A stretch of DNA of 64,000 nt from Actinacidiphila rubida (GTDB taxonomy: Bacteria; Actinomycetota; Actinomycetes; Streptomycetales; Streptomycetaceae): contig NZ_FODD01000020.1 in NCBI RefSeq assembly GCF_900110255.1, forward strand, positions 108,756 to 172,755, given 5' to 3'. Positions 31,783 through 39,611 of this stretch are shown piece by piece (the first letter of the stretch is position 1; every line of letters starts with the position of its first letter). A program made the translations under genes and the position numbers. Below the pieces are notes generated by a model, which did no database searches, had not been told where the DNA came from, and saw only the letters and a program-made list of their open reading frames with translations.

Positions 31783-33027
31783 GTGTCCCACTTCCGCTTC
31801 CCCCGGTCCTTCGCGCTGCCCGCCGTCCTGCTGGCCGCCGCGCTGCCCGCCACCGCCTGCGGCGGCCACGGCGCCGCCGCGGGCCGCGATCCCGGCAGCG
31901 CCCCTGCCACGACCGCGACGGCCGGGGCGCACGTCACCGTCAGCCCGGCCGCCGAGCGCAAGGACGTCGCGCCCGGCGCGCCCGTCAGGGTCGGCGTCAC
32001 CGGCGGCACCCTCGCGGCGGTGACCGTCACCCCCGACGGGAAGGCGTCGGACGGCGTGACGCCCGTCGAGGTGACCGGCGCGCTCGACGCCGCCCGGCAC
32101 ACCTGGACGTCGGACCGCACGATGACGCCCGGCACCGCCTACACGGTCGAGGTCACCGCGGAGGACGGCGCGGGCCACCGGACGCGGACCACGAGCACCT
32201 TCACCACGGCCGCCGCGGCCCTGGTCAACGGCGTCACACCCACCCCGCTCAACCACGCGGTGGTCGGGGTCGGCCTGCCGGTCTCGCTGGCGTTCGACCG
32301 GCCGGTCGCCGCCGCTGACCGGCCGGCCGTCGAGCGGGCGCTGCACATCACCACCAGCCCGGCGGTGCCCGGCAGTTGGGGCTGGCTCACCGATCCGACC
32401 ACCGGCGTCCAGCGGGTGGACTGGCGCCCGGACGCCTACTGGACCCCGGGCACGACGGTCACCCTGACCGCCCGGCTCAGCGGCGTCGGCACCGGCGGCG
32501 GCCGCTACCTGCGCCGGGACATCCACGACACCTTCCGCATAGGGACCGCCCGGATCTCCTACGCCGACCTGCGCCGCCACACCCTGCGGGTCACCGAGGG
32601 CGGCCGCACCGTGAAGACCCTCAGGATCTCCGCGGGCCGGCCCGAGTACCCCACGTGGAACGGGCGCATGGTGGTCATGGACAAGCAGTCCACGGTCCGG
32701 ATGACGTCGGCTTCGGTCGGCATCGCCACCTCGCAGGACTCCGCGGACTTCTACGACGAGGACGTCAAGGACGCGGTGCGGATCACCACTTCGGGCACAT
32801 TCGTCCACGCGGCGCCCTGGAACGCGCGGGTGATGGGGATCAGCAACGCCAGCCACGGCTGCATAGGGATGGACACCGCGGACGCGCGGTGGTTCTTCGA
32901 CCGGGCCACCCGCGGCGACCTGGTCATCACCTCGGGGTCCACCCGCGCCACCGTCGACGAGGGCAACGGGTACGGCGAGTGGAACCTCTCGATCGGCCAG
33001 TGGCGTGCGCTGAGCGCACTCGGCTGA
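31783..33027 (+). CDS. Lipoprotein L,D-transpeptidase (YkuD domain)
   Basis: 414 aa. N-terminal lipoprotein signal with lipobox LPATAC (Cys ~27). Two Ig-like BID domains follow (VTVSPAAERKDVAPGAPV; NGVTPTPLNHAVVGVGLPV), then a YkuD catalytic domain with FVHAAPW and SHGCIGM, giving catalytic Cys360 with His358. These enzymes make 3-3 cross-links in peptidoglycan and are inhibited by carbapenems. The start is GTG 31783 with AAGGA 10 nt before. It lies 16 nt after the anti-sigma-like gene and is likely in its operon. Confidence 0.92.
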   Translation: MSHFRFPRSFALPAVLLAAALPATACGGHGAAAGRDPGSAPATTATAGAHVTVSPAAERKDVAPGAPVRVGVTGGTLAAVTVTPDGKASDGVTPVEVTGALDAARHTWTSDRTMTPGTAYTVEVTAEDGAGHRTRTTSTFTTAAAALVNGVTPTPLNHAVVGVGLPVSLAFDRPVAAADRPAVERALHITTSPAVPGSWGWLTDPTTGVQRVDWRPDAYWTPGTTVTLTARLSGVGTGGGRYLRRDIHDTFRIGTARISYADLRRHTLRVTEGGRTVKTLRISAGRPEYPTWNGRMVVMDKQSTVRMTSASVGIATSQDSADFYDEDVKDAVRITTSGTFVHAAPWNARVMGISNASHGCIGMDTADARWFFDRATRGDLVITSGSTRATVDEGNGYGEWNLSIGQWRALSALG

Positions 33028-33089
33028 CCCCGGAACGAACGCGGTCCGACCAAAAGCTGGACACCCGTGCCCAGTATGTGACCGGCGGG

Positions 33090-33095
33090 TAGGCT
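33090..33095 (+). promoter_or_regulatory. -10 box of the MarR gene at 33103
   Basis: TAGGCT 7 nt before GTG 33103; no Shine-Dalgarno, so a leaderless mRNA is likely. Confidence 0.4.
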
Positions 33096-33102
33096 CGGGC
33101 GC

Positions 33103-33612
33103 GTGCCGAAGCCCCTGAGCCTGCCCTTCGACCCGATCGCCCGCGCGGACGAGCTGTGGACCCGTCACTGGGGCGGTGTGCCCTCCATGGGCGCGATCAC
33201 GTCGATCATGCGCGCCCAGCAGATCCTGCTGGGACAGGTGGACGCGGTCGTCAAGCCGTACGGGCTCACGTTCGCGCGCTACGAGGCGCTGGTGCTGCTC
33301 ACCTTCGCCAAGAACGGCGAGCTGACCATGTCCAAGATCGGCGAGCGGCTGATGGTGCACCCCACCTCGGTGACCAACACCGTCGACCGGCTGGTGGCCT
33401 CCGGTCTGGTCGCCAAGCGCCCCAACCCCAACGACGGCCGCGGCACGCTGGCCTCCATCACCGCCAAGGGCCGCGAGATCGTCGAGTCCGCCACCCGGGA
33501 CCTGATGGCGATGGACTTCGGCCTGAGCGTCTACGACGAGGAGGAGTGCGGGGAGATCTTCGCGCTGCTGCGGCCGCTGCGGATAGCGGCCGGGGACTTC
33601 ACCTCCGAATGA
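33103..33612 (+). CDS. MarR-family transcriptional regulator
   Basis: 169 aa. Helix-turn-helix core: YEALVLLTFAKNGELTMSKIGERLMVHPTSVTNTVDRLVASGLVAKR (key parts PTSVTNTVDRL as recognition helix), wing NPNDGRGTLASITAKG, and dimerisation helices at both ends. The start GTG has no ribosome site but a TAGGCT box 7 nt upstream. It is followed by a DUF3817 gene and icmA in the same direction, each with its own start signal. It is a candidate regulator for the icmA operator at 34133, but nothing proves it. Confidence 0.9.
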   Translation: MPKPLSLPFDPIARADELWTRHWGGVPSMGAITSIMRAQQILLGQVDAVVKPYGLTFARYEALVLLTFAKNGELTMSKIGERLMVHPTSVTNTVDRLVASGLVAKRPNPNDGRGTLASITAKGREIVESATRDLMAMDFGLSVYDEEECGEIFALLRPLRIAAGDFTSE

Positions 33613-33688
33613 CGGCCTCGCCCCGCCGCGGGCACCGTACCCGCGGGTGACGGGGAGGGCCGACATCACGGGGCGAATCGGCGGCGCG

Positions 33689-33694
33689 TAGGCT
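33689..33694 (+). promoter_or_regulatory. -10 box of the DUF3817 gene at 33702
   Basis: TAGGCT 7 nt before the ATG, identical in sequence and spacing to the box of the preceding marR. Confidence 0.4.
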
Positions 33695-33701
33695 TCCGGC
33701 C

Positions 33702-34046
33702 ATGAAATCCAGCGTGCTGACCCGCTACCGCGTGATGGCCTATGTGACGGGTGTGCTGCTGATCGCGCTCACCCTCGGCGTCATCGCCAAGTACGTGCTC
33801 GACATCAACGGTGCGGGCACCTTCACCACGGCCGTCGGCTTCGCGCACGGCTGGCTCTACGTCGTCTACCTGATCTTCGCGTTCGACCTGTGCTCCAAGG
33901 CGAAGTGGCCGCTCGGCCGGATGGCGTGGGTGCTGCTGGCCGGCACCGTGCCCACCGCCGCGTTCTTCGTGGAGCGCCGCGTGACCCGTGAGCTGGGCCC
34001 CAAGGTCGTCTCCCAGGGCGCCGGCGAGCCGGTCAAGGCCGCCTGA
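33702..34046 (+). CDS. DUF3817 membrane protein
   Basis: 114 aa, three transmembrane helices: VMAYVTGVLLIALTLGVIAKYVL, HGWLYVVYLIFAFDLCSKAKW, MAWVLLAGTVPTAAFFVERRV. It has the HGxLY and PxAxFFxE features of the family and is a paralogue of the protein at 23308. The probable leaderless start is ATG 33702. It stands between marR and icmA; a functional link to them is not evident. Confidence 0.87.
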   Translation: MKSSVLTRYRVMAYVTGVLLIALTLGVIAKYVLDINGAGTFTTAVGFAHGWLYVVYLIFAFDLCSKAKWPLGRMAWVLLAGTVPTAAFFVERRVTRELGPKVVSQGAGEPVKAA

Positions 34047-34126
34047 GACCCCCGGCCGGCACCCGCCCGGGACCGGGCCGGTGCCGTCTGAGACCCGGCT
34101 CACTCACCCGGTGGGCCGTCTTCCCA

Positions 34127-34156
34127 TCGACATTTACTAGGACGTCCAAGTAAATT
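34127..34156 (+). promoter_or_regulatory. icmA promoter (-35 TCGACA, -10 TAAATT)
   Basis: TCGACA (34127-34132), an 18-nt spacer and TAAATT (34151-34156), then 7 nt to the ATG. This is one of the best-formed promoters in the window and implies a leaderless mRNA. Confidence 0.6.
34133..34154. promoter_or_regulatory. 22-bp operator inside the icmA promoter
   Basis: TTTACT-A-GGAC / GTCC-A-AGTAAA: all ten pairs match and only the A/A position fails. It fills the -35 to -10 spacer and runs into the -10 box, so a bound protein would block RNA polymerase. Confidence 0.75.
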
Positions 34157-34163
34157 CGAGGGT

Positions 34164-35864
34164 ATGGACGCCCACGGCATCGAGACAGGCCGCCAGCGCT
34201 GGCAGGCACGCTACGACGCCGCGCGCAAGCGCGACGCGGACTTCACCACGCTCTCGGGTGACCCCGTCGAGCCGGTCTACGGGCCGCCGGCCGGGGCCGA
34301 CGTCCCCGGGTTCGAGAGGATCGGCTGGCCGGGGGAGTACCCCTTCACGCGGGGGCTGCACGCCACCGGGTACCGGGGCCGCACCTGGACCATCCGGCAG
34401 TTCGCCGGGTTCGGCAACGCCGAGCAGACCAACGAGCGCTACAAGATGATCCTGGCGGCCGGCGGCGGCGGGCTCTCCGTCGCCTTCGACATGCCGACCC
34501 TGATGGGCCGCGACTCCGACGACGACCGCTCGCTGGGCGAGGTCGGCCACTGCGGCGTCGCCATCGACTCGGCCGCCGACATGGAGGTCCTGTTCAAGGA
34601 CATCCCGCTCGGCGACGTCACCACGTCGATGACGATCTCCGGGCCCGCGGTGCCGGTCTTCTGCATGTACCTGGTGGCCGCCGAGCGCCAGGGCGTCGAC
34701 CCCGCGGTGCTCAACGGCACGCTGCAGACCGACATCTTCAAGGAGTACATCGCGCAGAAGGAGTGGCTCTTCGCGCCGGACCCGCACCTGCGGCTGATCG
34801 GCGACCTGATGGAGCACTGCGCGACGTCGATCCCCGCCTACAAGCCGCTGTCGGTCTCCGGCTACCACATCCGCGAGGCCGGGGCCACGGCCGCGCAGGA
34901 GCTCGCCTACACCCTCGCCGACGGCTTCGGGTACGTGGAGCTGGGCCTGAGCCGCGGCCTGGACGTCGACACGTTCGCGCCGGGCCTGTCCTTCTTCTTC
35001 GACGCACACCTGGACTTCTTCGAGGAGATCGCGAAGTTCCGCGCCGCCCGCCGGATCTGGGCGCGCTGGATGCGCGACGTCTACGGCGCCACCACCGACA
35101 AGGCCCAGTGGCTGCGGTTCCACACCCAGACCGCCGGCGTCTCGCTCACCGCCCAGCAGCCGTACAACAACGTGGTGCGCACCGCCGTCGAGGCGCTGTC
35201 CGCGGTGCTCGGCGGCACCAACTCGCTGCACACCAACGCGCTGGACGAGACCCTGGCGCTGCCCAGCGAGCAGGCCGCGGAGATCGCGCTGCGCACCCAG
35301 CAGGTGCTGATGGAGGAGACCGGGGTGGCCAACGTGGCCGACCCGCTGGGCGGTTCCTGGTACGTCGAGGCGCTCACCGACCGCATCGAGGCGGACGCGG
35401 AGAAGATCTTCGACCGGATCAAGGAACTGGCCGCCAGGGCGGTGCCGAGCGGGGAGCACCCGATCGGCCCGATCACCTCGGGGATCCTGCGCGGCATCGA
35501 GGACGGCTACTTCACCGGCGAGATCGCCGAGTCCGCGTTCCGCTACCAGCGCGCGCTGGAGAAGGGCGAGAAGGGTGTGGTCGGTGTCAACCGGAACACC
35601 GGCTCGGTCACCGGCGACCTGGAGATCCTGCGGGTCAGCCACGAGGTGGAGCGCGAGCAGGTGCGGGTGCTGGCCGACCGCAGGACCAGCCGGGACGACG
35701 CGGTCGTCCGCGCCTCGCTGGACGCGATGCTGACCGCCGCCCGCGACGGCCGGAACATGATCGCGCCCATGCTGGACGCGGTCCGCGCCGAGGCCACGCT
35801 CGGCGAGATCTGCGACGCGCTGCGGGAGGAGTGGGGCACCTACACCGAGCCCGCCCGCTTCTGA
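34164..35864 (+). CDS. icmA: Isobutyryl-CoA mutase large subunit
   Basis: 566 aa, the length I recall for Streptomyces IcmA. With the small B12-binding IcmB it interconverts isobutyryl-CoA and n-butyryl-CoA, linking valine degradation to polyketide precursors. The substrate-binding TIM barrel is complete (GGGGLSVAFDMPTLMGRDSD; NVADPLGGSWYVE). Two residues separate it from methylmalonyl-CoA mutase: F80 in TIRQFAGF (Tyr in MCM) and Q198 in EYIAQKEW (Arg in MCM). The B12-binding domain is absent, as expected, and no icmB is in the window. The start ATG is probably leaderless, under a 22-bp operator. Confidence 0.94.
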   Translation: MDAHGIETGRQRWQARYDAARKRDADFTTLSGDPVEPVYGPPAGADVPGFERIGWPGEYPFTRGLHATGYRGRTWTIRQFAGFGNAEQTNERYKMILAAGGGGLSVAFDMPTLMGRDSDDDRSLGEVGHCGVAIDSAADMEVLFKDIPLGDVTTSMTISGPAVPVFCMYLVAAERQGVDPAVLNGTLQTDIFKEYIAQKEWLFAPDPHLRLIGDLMEHCATSIPAYKPLSVSGYHIREAGATAAQELAYTLADGFGYVELGLSRGLDVDTFAPGLSFFFDAHLDFFEEIAKFRAARRIWARWMRDVYGATTDKAQWLRFHTQTAGVSLTAQQPYNNVVRTAVEALSAVLGGTNSLHTNALDETLALPSEQAAEIALRTQQVLMEETGVANVADPLGGSWYVEALTDRIEADAEKIFDRIKELAARAVPSGEHPIGPITSGILRGIEDGYFTGEIAESAFRYQRALEKGEKGVVGVNRNTGSVTGDLEILRVSHEVEREQVRVLADRRTSRDDAVVRASLDAMLTAARDGRNMIAPMLDAVRAEATLGEICDALREEWGTYTEPARF

Positions 35865-35955
35865 CCGCGCCCGCCGGCCGCCGAGCGGATCTCCGCCACC
35901 GCCACTGCTCGTACCCTCGTAGTCACTTGAACCGGCCTGACTAGGAAGGATTTTC

Positions 35956-36123
35956 GTGGCCATCGAGGCGATCGTCGGCGACGACGGACTGATCCACATC
36001 CGCGACACGGAGCAGCCGGAGGTGGTGGCCGTGACCACCCCCGCCAAATGGGACGCGTTCGTGAAGGGCGTCAAGGCGGGGGAGTTCGACCACTTCGTGG
36101 CAGGCGTCGAAGTCGACGCCTGA
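35956..36123 (+). CDS. Orphan DUF397-like small protein
   Basis: 55 aa, reading VAIEAIVGDDGLIHIRDTE at the start, then KWDAFVKGVKAGEFDHF, which matches the C-terminal WxxFxxGVKxGEFD part of DUF397 proteins. Usual DUF397 proteins are co-encoded with XRE regulators; here no such partner is present. The start is GTG 35956 with AGGAAGGA five nt upstream, an excellent ribosome site. It follows icmA by 91 nt. Function unknown; family members are thought to work with HTH partners in development. Confidence 0.8.
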   Translation: MAIEAIVGDDGLIHIRDTEQPEVVAVTTPAKWDAFVKGVKAGEFDHFVAGVEVDA

Positions 36124-36129
36124 GCCGCA

Positions 36130-36963
36130 CTACGGCGGCGGCAGGTGCAGCGCGCCGAGCCCGCCGACCAGGAGGCGGGCGAGCTGCCGCGCCCACTCCT
36201 GGTCGACGGGCCCGGAACTCACCATCACCCGGTGGACGACCGTGCCCGCGATGACGTCGAAGATCAGGTCGTCCCGCGACGGGTCCGCCCAGGCCCGGCC
36301 GGCGTCCTGTGGCCCGTGCGCCCCGTCCAGGGCTGCCGGTGCGCCGTGCGCGCCCTCCGCGCCGCCGGCCCCGTCCCCGCGGCCACCGCCGTCCCCGCCG
36401 TCCCCGCCGTCGGGGGGCAGTTCGCCGCGCTTCTGGGCGCGCTGCCGGCCGAGCGTCACCAGGTGCTTCTGCCGGTCGACGATCGCCTCCCGGATCCGCA
36501 GCCGCAGCGCCTCGTCGTGCGTGGCCTCCGCGACCACCGCCATCAGCGCGGTCCGCGTCTCCGGCCGTTCGATCAGCTCCGCGAACCGCAGCACCACGCC
36601 CTCGATGTCGGCCGCCAGGCTGCCGAGGTCGGGCAGCTCCAGCTGCTCCTCGAACAGCGCCGCGATGGCGTCCACCACCAGCTCGTTCTTGCCCGCCCAG
36701 CGCCGGTAGAGGGTGGTCTTGGCGACGCCCGCGCGGGCCGCCACGTCGCCCAGCGCCAGCGCCCCCCAGCCCTGCTCGGCCAGCGCCTCGCGCGTGGCCT
36801 GCAGGATCGCCCGGTCCGCCGCGGCACTTCTGGGGCGCCCCGTGCGTTTGACGGACGAACCCGACGACCCAGACGACTCTTGGGACCCCGGGGATCCCGA
36901 CGGCGGCGCCGCGGTGGTCGCGGTGGCCGGATGCGTCGCGGCGGTCGGGGTGTGGGGGTCCAT
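36130..36963 (-). CDS. TetR-family transcriptional regulator
   Basis: 277 aa. A ~38-residue disordered Ser/Pro/Thr N-terminus precedes the TetR_N domain: RAILQATREALAEQGWGALALGDVAARAGVAKTTLYRRWAGKNELV, given by its parts, with recognition helix KTTLYRRW. The ligand domain contains a Gly/Asp-rich insert near residues 195-240 (GDGGDGGGRGDGAGG), unusual for the family and likely a flexible loop. The start is ATG 36961-36963 with a TATGGT -10 box at 6 nt. A perfect palindrome TACCGGCCGGTA overlaps that promoter, so it probably represses itself. Confidence 0.88.
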   Translation of the reverse strand: MDPHTPTAATHPATATTAAPPSGSPGSQESSGSSGSSVKRTGRPRSAAADRAILQATREALAEQGWGALALGDVAARAGVAKTTLYRRWAGKNELVVDAIAALFEEQLELPDLGSLAADIEGVVLRFAELIERPETRTALMAVVAEATHDEALRLRIREAIVDRQKHLVTLGRQRAQKRGELPPDGGDGGDGGGRGDGAGGAEGAHGAPAALDGAHGPQDAGRAWADPSRDDLIFDVIAGTVVHRVMVSSGPVDQEWARQLARLLVGGLGALHLPPP

Positions 36964-36966
36964 AGC

Positions 36967-36985
36967 CGGACCATACCGGCCGGTA
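36967..36985 (-). promoter_or_regulatory. TetR promoter and operator
   Basis: TACCGGCCGGTA (36974-36985) is a perfect 12-bp palindrome. It merges with the -10 box GGTATGGT of the tetR gene (minus strand, TATGGT 6 nt before ATG). A typical autoregulatory layout. Confidence 0.55.
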
Positions 36986-37047
36986 GGTTCGCGTGGAGTG
37001 ACCGGACTCACATCGCCCCCCGCCTCCGGTGCCCCCGCGTCGAGTTA

Positions 37048-37064
37048 CGCTACGACCCGTAGCG
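37048..37064. promoter_or_regulatory. Dyad CGCTACG-ACC-CGTAGCG
   Basis: Perfect 7-bp arms with a 3-nt centre in the 313-bp gap between divergent tetR and the thioredoxin-like gene. It resembles operators of lipid-metabolism TetR regulators. Apart from this, the tetR operator and the ribosome site of the next gene, I see nothing else in the gap. Confidence 0.45.
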
Positions 37065-37276
37065 AAACCATGCGAGTCTGCCGGCCGGTGCCATCACCCG
37101 GCAGGGGGGCGCGAGGACGGGAACGCGACGACCACACGCGCGGATGGGGATCCGCGCACGGAACACGGCAGCGACCGCGGCGGCACCGCGGACGTGCGCC
37201 CCCCGCACCCCCCGCAATCCGGCGGGGATCCGGGGTCTGTGCACGCTTTGCTCCACGAGGGGGGAGGATTGGCCTC

Positions 37277-38242
37277 ATGCAGCCACGGAACATGTCCATG
37301 AGCGGCGTGGTCGACCTCGCCGCCCTGAAGGCGGCCGGAGAGGCCAAGGCGAAGGCCGAGGAGGCCCGGGCCCAGCGCCAGGGCGCCGGCGACGCCGCGC
37401 CCGCGTCCCCGCTCGTCATCGAGGTGACCGAGGCGACCTTCGAGAGCGACGTCCTGGAGCGCTCCGCCGAGGTCCCGGTCGTCATCAGCTTCTGGGCCGA
37501 CCAGGCCGAGCAGAGCAAGCAGCTCAACGCCACGCTGGAGCGGCTGGCCGGCGAGTACCGGGGCCGCTTCGTGCTGGCCACCGCCGAGGTCTACGCCAAC
37601 CAGATGCTCTTCCAGCAGTTCGGCGTGCAGGGCGTGCCGGCGGTCTTCGCCGTGCTGGCGGGCCAGGCCATGCCGCTCTTCCAGGGCAGCGCGCCCGAGG
37701 ACCAGATCACCGAGGTGCTCGACCAGCTGGTCCTGGTCGCCGAGCAGCGCTTCGGCATCGTCGGCCCGGACGTCGACCCGGGCGCCGCCGAGCCGGCCGA
37801 GCCCGCGCCGCCGCGCCCGGCCACCCCGCAGGAGCTCGCGCTGTCCGCGGCCCACGAGGCGCTGGACGCCGGCGACCTGGGCGGCGCGGTGCAGGCCTAC
37901 ACGAACGTGCTGGCCGACGAGCCTGCCAACCTCGAGGCCAAACTCGGCCTGGCGCAGGCGCAGTTGCTCAGCCGCGTGCAGGGTGCGGACCCGCAGGCGG
38001 TGCGCGCCGCGGCGGCCGGTGCGCCGGGCGACGTCGACGCGCAGCTGGCGGCGGCCGATCTGGACCTGGTCGGCGGGCACGTCGAGGACGCCTTCGGCCG
38101 CCTGGTCGACACCGTGCGGCGCACGGCGGGTGACGACCGGGACGCGGCGCGGCTGCGGCTGCTGGAGCTGTTCGAGGTGATCGGCCCCGACGATCCGCGG
38201 GTGGTCGCGGCGCGGACCGCGCTGGCGCGCGTGCTGTTCTGA
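37277..38242 (+). CDS. YbbN/CnoX-like thioredoxin-fold protein with TPR tail
   Basis: 321 aa. Order: 45 Ala/Glu-rich residues, thioredoxin fold (~50-155), TPR-like helices (AHEALDAGDLGGAVQAYTNVLADEP) to the end. The usual WCxxC active site reads WADQAEQS, so both redox cysteines are lost; the cis-Pro region (GVQGVPAVFAV) is kept. YbbN/CnoX proteins are co-chaperones that hand clients to DnaK and GroEL. The start ATG 37277 has a GGGGGAGG site about 9 nt before. It ends in a good terminator. Confidence 0.85.
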   Translation: MQPRNMSMSGVVDLAALKAAGEAKAKAEEARAQRQGAGDAAPASPLVIEVTEATFESDVLERSAEVPVVISFWADQAEQSKQLNATLERLAGEYRGRFVLATAEVYANQMLFQQFGVQGVPAVFAVLAGQAMPLFQGSAPEDQITEVLDQLVLVAEQRFGIVGPDVDPGAAEPAEPAPPRPATPQELALSAAHEALDAGDLGGAVQAYTNVLADEPANLEAKLGLAQAQLLSRVQGADPQAVRAAAAGAPGDVDAQLAAADLDLVGGHVEDAFGRLVDTVRRTAGDDRDAARLRLLELFEVIGPDDPRVVAARTALARVLF

Positions 38243-38298
38243 CCTCGACGCCCGGACCTGTACGGGTGTTCGGTTCTGCTCAGAGATTTAGCGACACG

Positions 38299-38337
38299 GC
38301 GACCGCTCTTTATCAAACCGTGATAGTGAGCGGTCGC
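38299..38337 (+). terminator. Terminator after the YbbN-like gene
   Basis: GCGACCGCTC / GAGCGGTCGC, 10-bp perfect stem; TATCA/TGATA inside extend it. It is followed by TGTTACTT. Confidence 0.75.
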
Positions 38338-38339
38338 TG

Positions 38340-38482
38340 TTACTTCTGGTAAGAAGTCCGCCCGGCTTTGTTCGGCCATCCGCCCAGATGTCGGTTTTTA
38401 TTCCGGCCCGAGCGGTCACGCAGAGTGATGTCACTCCTTGTGGCGATCATGGCATGTCCACACTTCCGTTACTCGCTGGTAA
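38340..38482 (+). promoter_or_regulatory. Two TTAC-N5/6-GTAA sites in an AT-richer leader
   Basis: TTACTTCTGGTAA (38340-38352) and TTACTCGCTGGTAA (38469-38482) lie 117 nt apart in the 630-bp gap before the DUF6230 gene. This stretch is visibly less GC-rich than its surroundings. They look like paired operator sites. The rest of the gap (38490-38860) shows no gene I would support. Confidence 0.45.
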
Positions 38483-38872
38483 TGAACCCCCTTGTGCGCG
38501 GGCCGGGAATGGACCACGATCGGCCAAGCTCGGTCCGCAGCCACAGCCCGGCAGCCAGTCGGCGCGCCGGCGGCGGGTCCCCGCCGAGCGGGAGTGCGCG
38601 GCATATGCCGCAACTCCGGGACAGGGGGGTCTCCGTCCGCTGGATGGAACCAACCGGATGGAGCCTGTCCCGCAGGTTGCGCGAGAGCGTGGCCAGTGGT
38701 TGTCGCTCGGGGGTGATCGCCGACGTTCGGACGCCGCCGTCCGTGACTCCCCCAGGGAGGGACGGCCCACCGCTCACCGGCGCTCTCCTTCCCGAGGACG
38801 TAGCACTTCTCCCATCCCAGGCCAGGACCCGAACGAGCCCGGCCGGAGATGTACGTCCGAGAAGGAGGAAGT

Positions 38873-39514
38873 ATGGAGTCGCACGTTCGTGGCGGTACCA
38901 GATGGAAGCGGTTCGCCGTTGTCATGGTTCCGTCGGTCGCGGCCACCGCCGCGATAGGCGTGGCCCTCGCGCAGGGCGCGCTCGCCGCGTCTTTCAGCGT
39001 GTCCGGCCAGGAGTTCAAGGTCACGGCCGACACGCTGCACGGTGACGGGTTCGTCCAGTACGGCAACGTCGACGTGGAGCACAACGGCACGCCGCACGCG
39101 GTGGCCGTCTCGGCGTTCACCGACGCCACCATTCACGGCCTGTGCCAGTCCGTGGTCGTCCCGACGCCGATCGGCGACGTGACGCTCAAGCTCACGGCGG
39201 GCAACAACGGCAAGGTCGTCACCGCCAAGAACCTGTACATCGACCTCGACCAGCTCGACGCCGATGCCACGTTCAACGACATCAACATCGGTGTCGCGGC
39301 GGGCAACACGGACTCGTCCTACGCGCACGTCGAGGACCAGGTCGGCAAGGACGAGAAGAACGGCGGCGCCGCTTCTTTCGCCCAGGAAGCCAAGTCCGCG
39401 GACCTGGTCGGCGTGAAGCAGACCGCCTGGGCGACCAGCGCGGGCACCTTCAAGCTGGCGGGCCTGAGCCTGCGCCTGCACAAGGGCTCCGGCCCCGGGG
39501 TCGAGTGCTACTAG
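38873..39514 (+). CDS. DUF6230 secreted/membrane protein
   Basis: 213 aa. One hydrophobic segment near residues 14-37 (FAVVMVPSVAATAAIGVALAQGALA) ends in a signal-like AASFS. The rest is beta-rich: SFSVSGQEFKVTADTLHGDGFVQYGNV at the start of the mature part, DLDQLDADATFNDINIGVA in the middle, and ends KGSGPGVECY. DUF6230 has been labelled cholesterol esterase in old annotations, with no catalytic triad visible. The start ATG has GGAGG at 5 nt. First gene of a trio with DUF6114 and a Pro/Thr-rich protein. Confidence 0.82.
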   Translation: MESHVRGGTRWKRFAVVMVPSVAATAAIGVALAQGALAASFSVSGQEFKVTADTLHGDGFVQYGNVDVEHNGTPHAVAVSAFTDATIHGLCQSVVVPTPIGDVTLKLTAGNNGKVVTAKNLYIDLDQLDADATFNDINIGVAAGNTDSSYAHVEDQVGKDEKNGGAASFAQEAKSADLVGVKQTAWATSAGTFKLAGLSLRLHKGSGPGVECY

Positions 39515-39611
39515 GCACCGACTGAGTGGTCAGGGCGAGCCGCGCGGGATGCGGCTCGCCCCGGCCACCGACGAACTTCACCGCCATGCCAGTCCCAGGG
39601 AGCTGTTTTCC

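Noticed and set aside
34164..35864. Methylmalonyl-CoA mutase or MeaA/ethylmalonyl-CoA mutase
   Set aside because: Lacks the B12-binding domain and has F80/Q198, the isobutyryl-CoA mutase residues.
37029..37301. 90-codon frame upstream of the YbbN-like gene
   Set aside because: No ribosome site, low-complexity composition, and it overlaps the real start region.
38243..38872. Short frames in the gap before the DUF6230 gene
   Set aside because: No convincing start signal, domain or codon bias; the region is better explained as terminator plus long regulatory leader.
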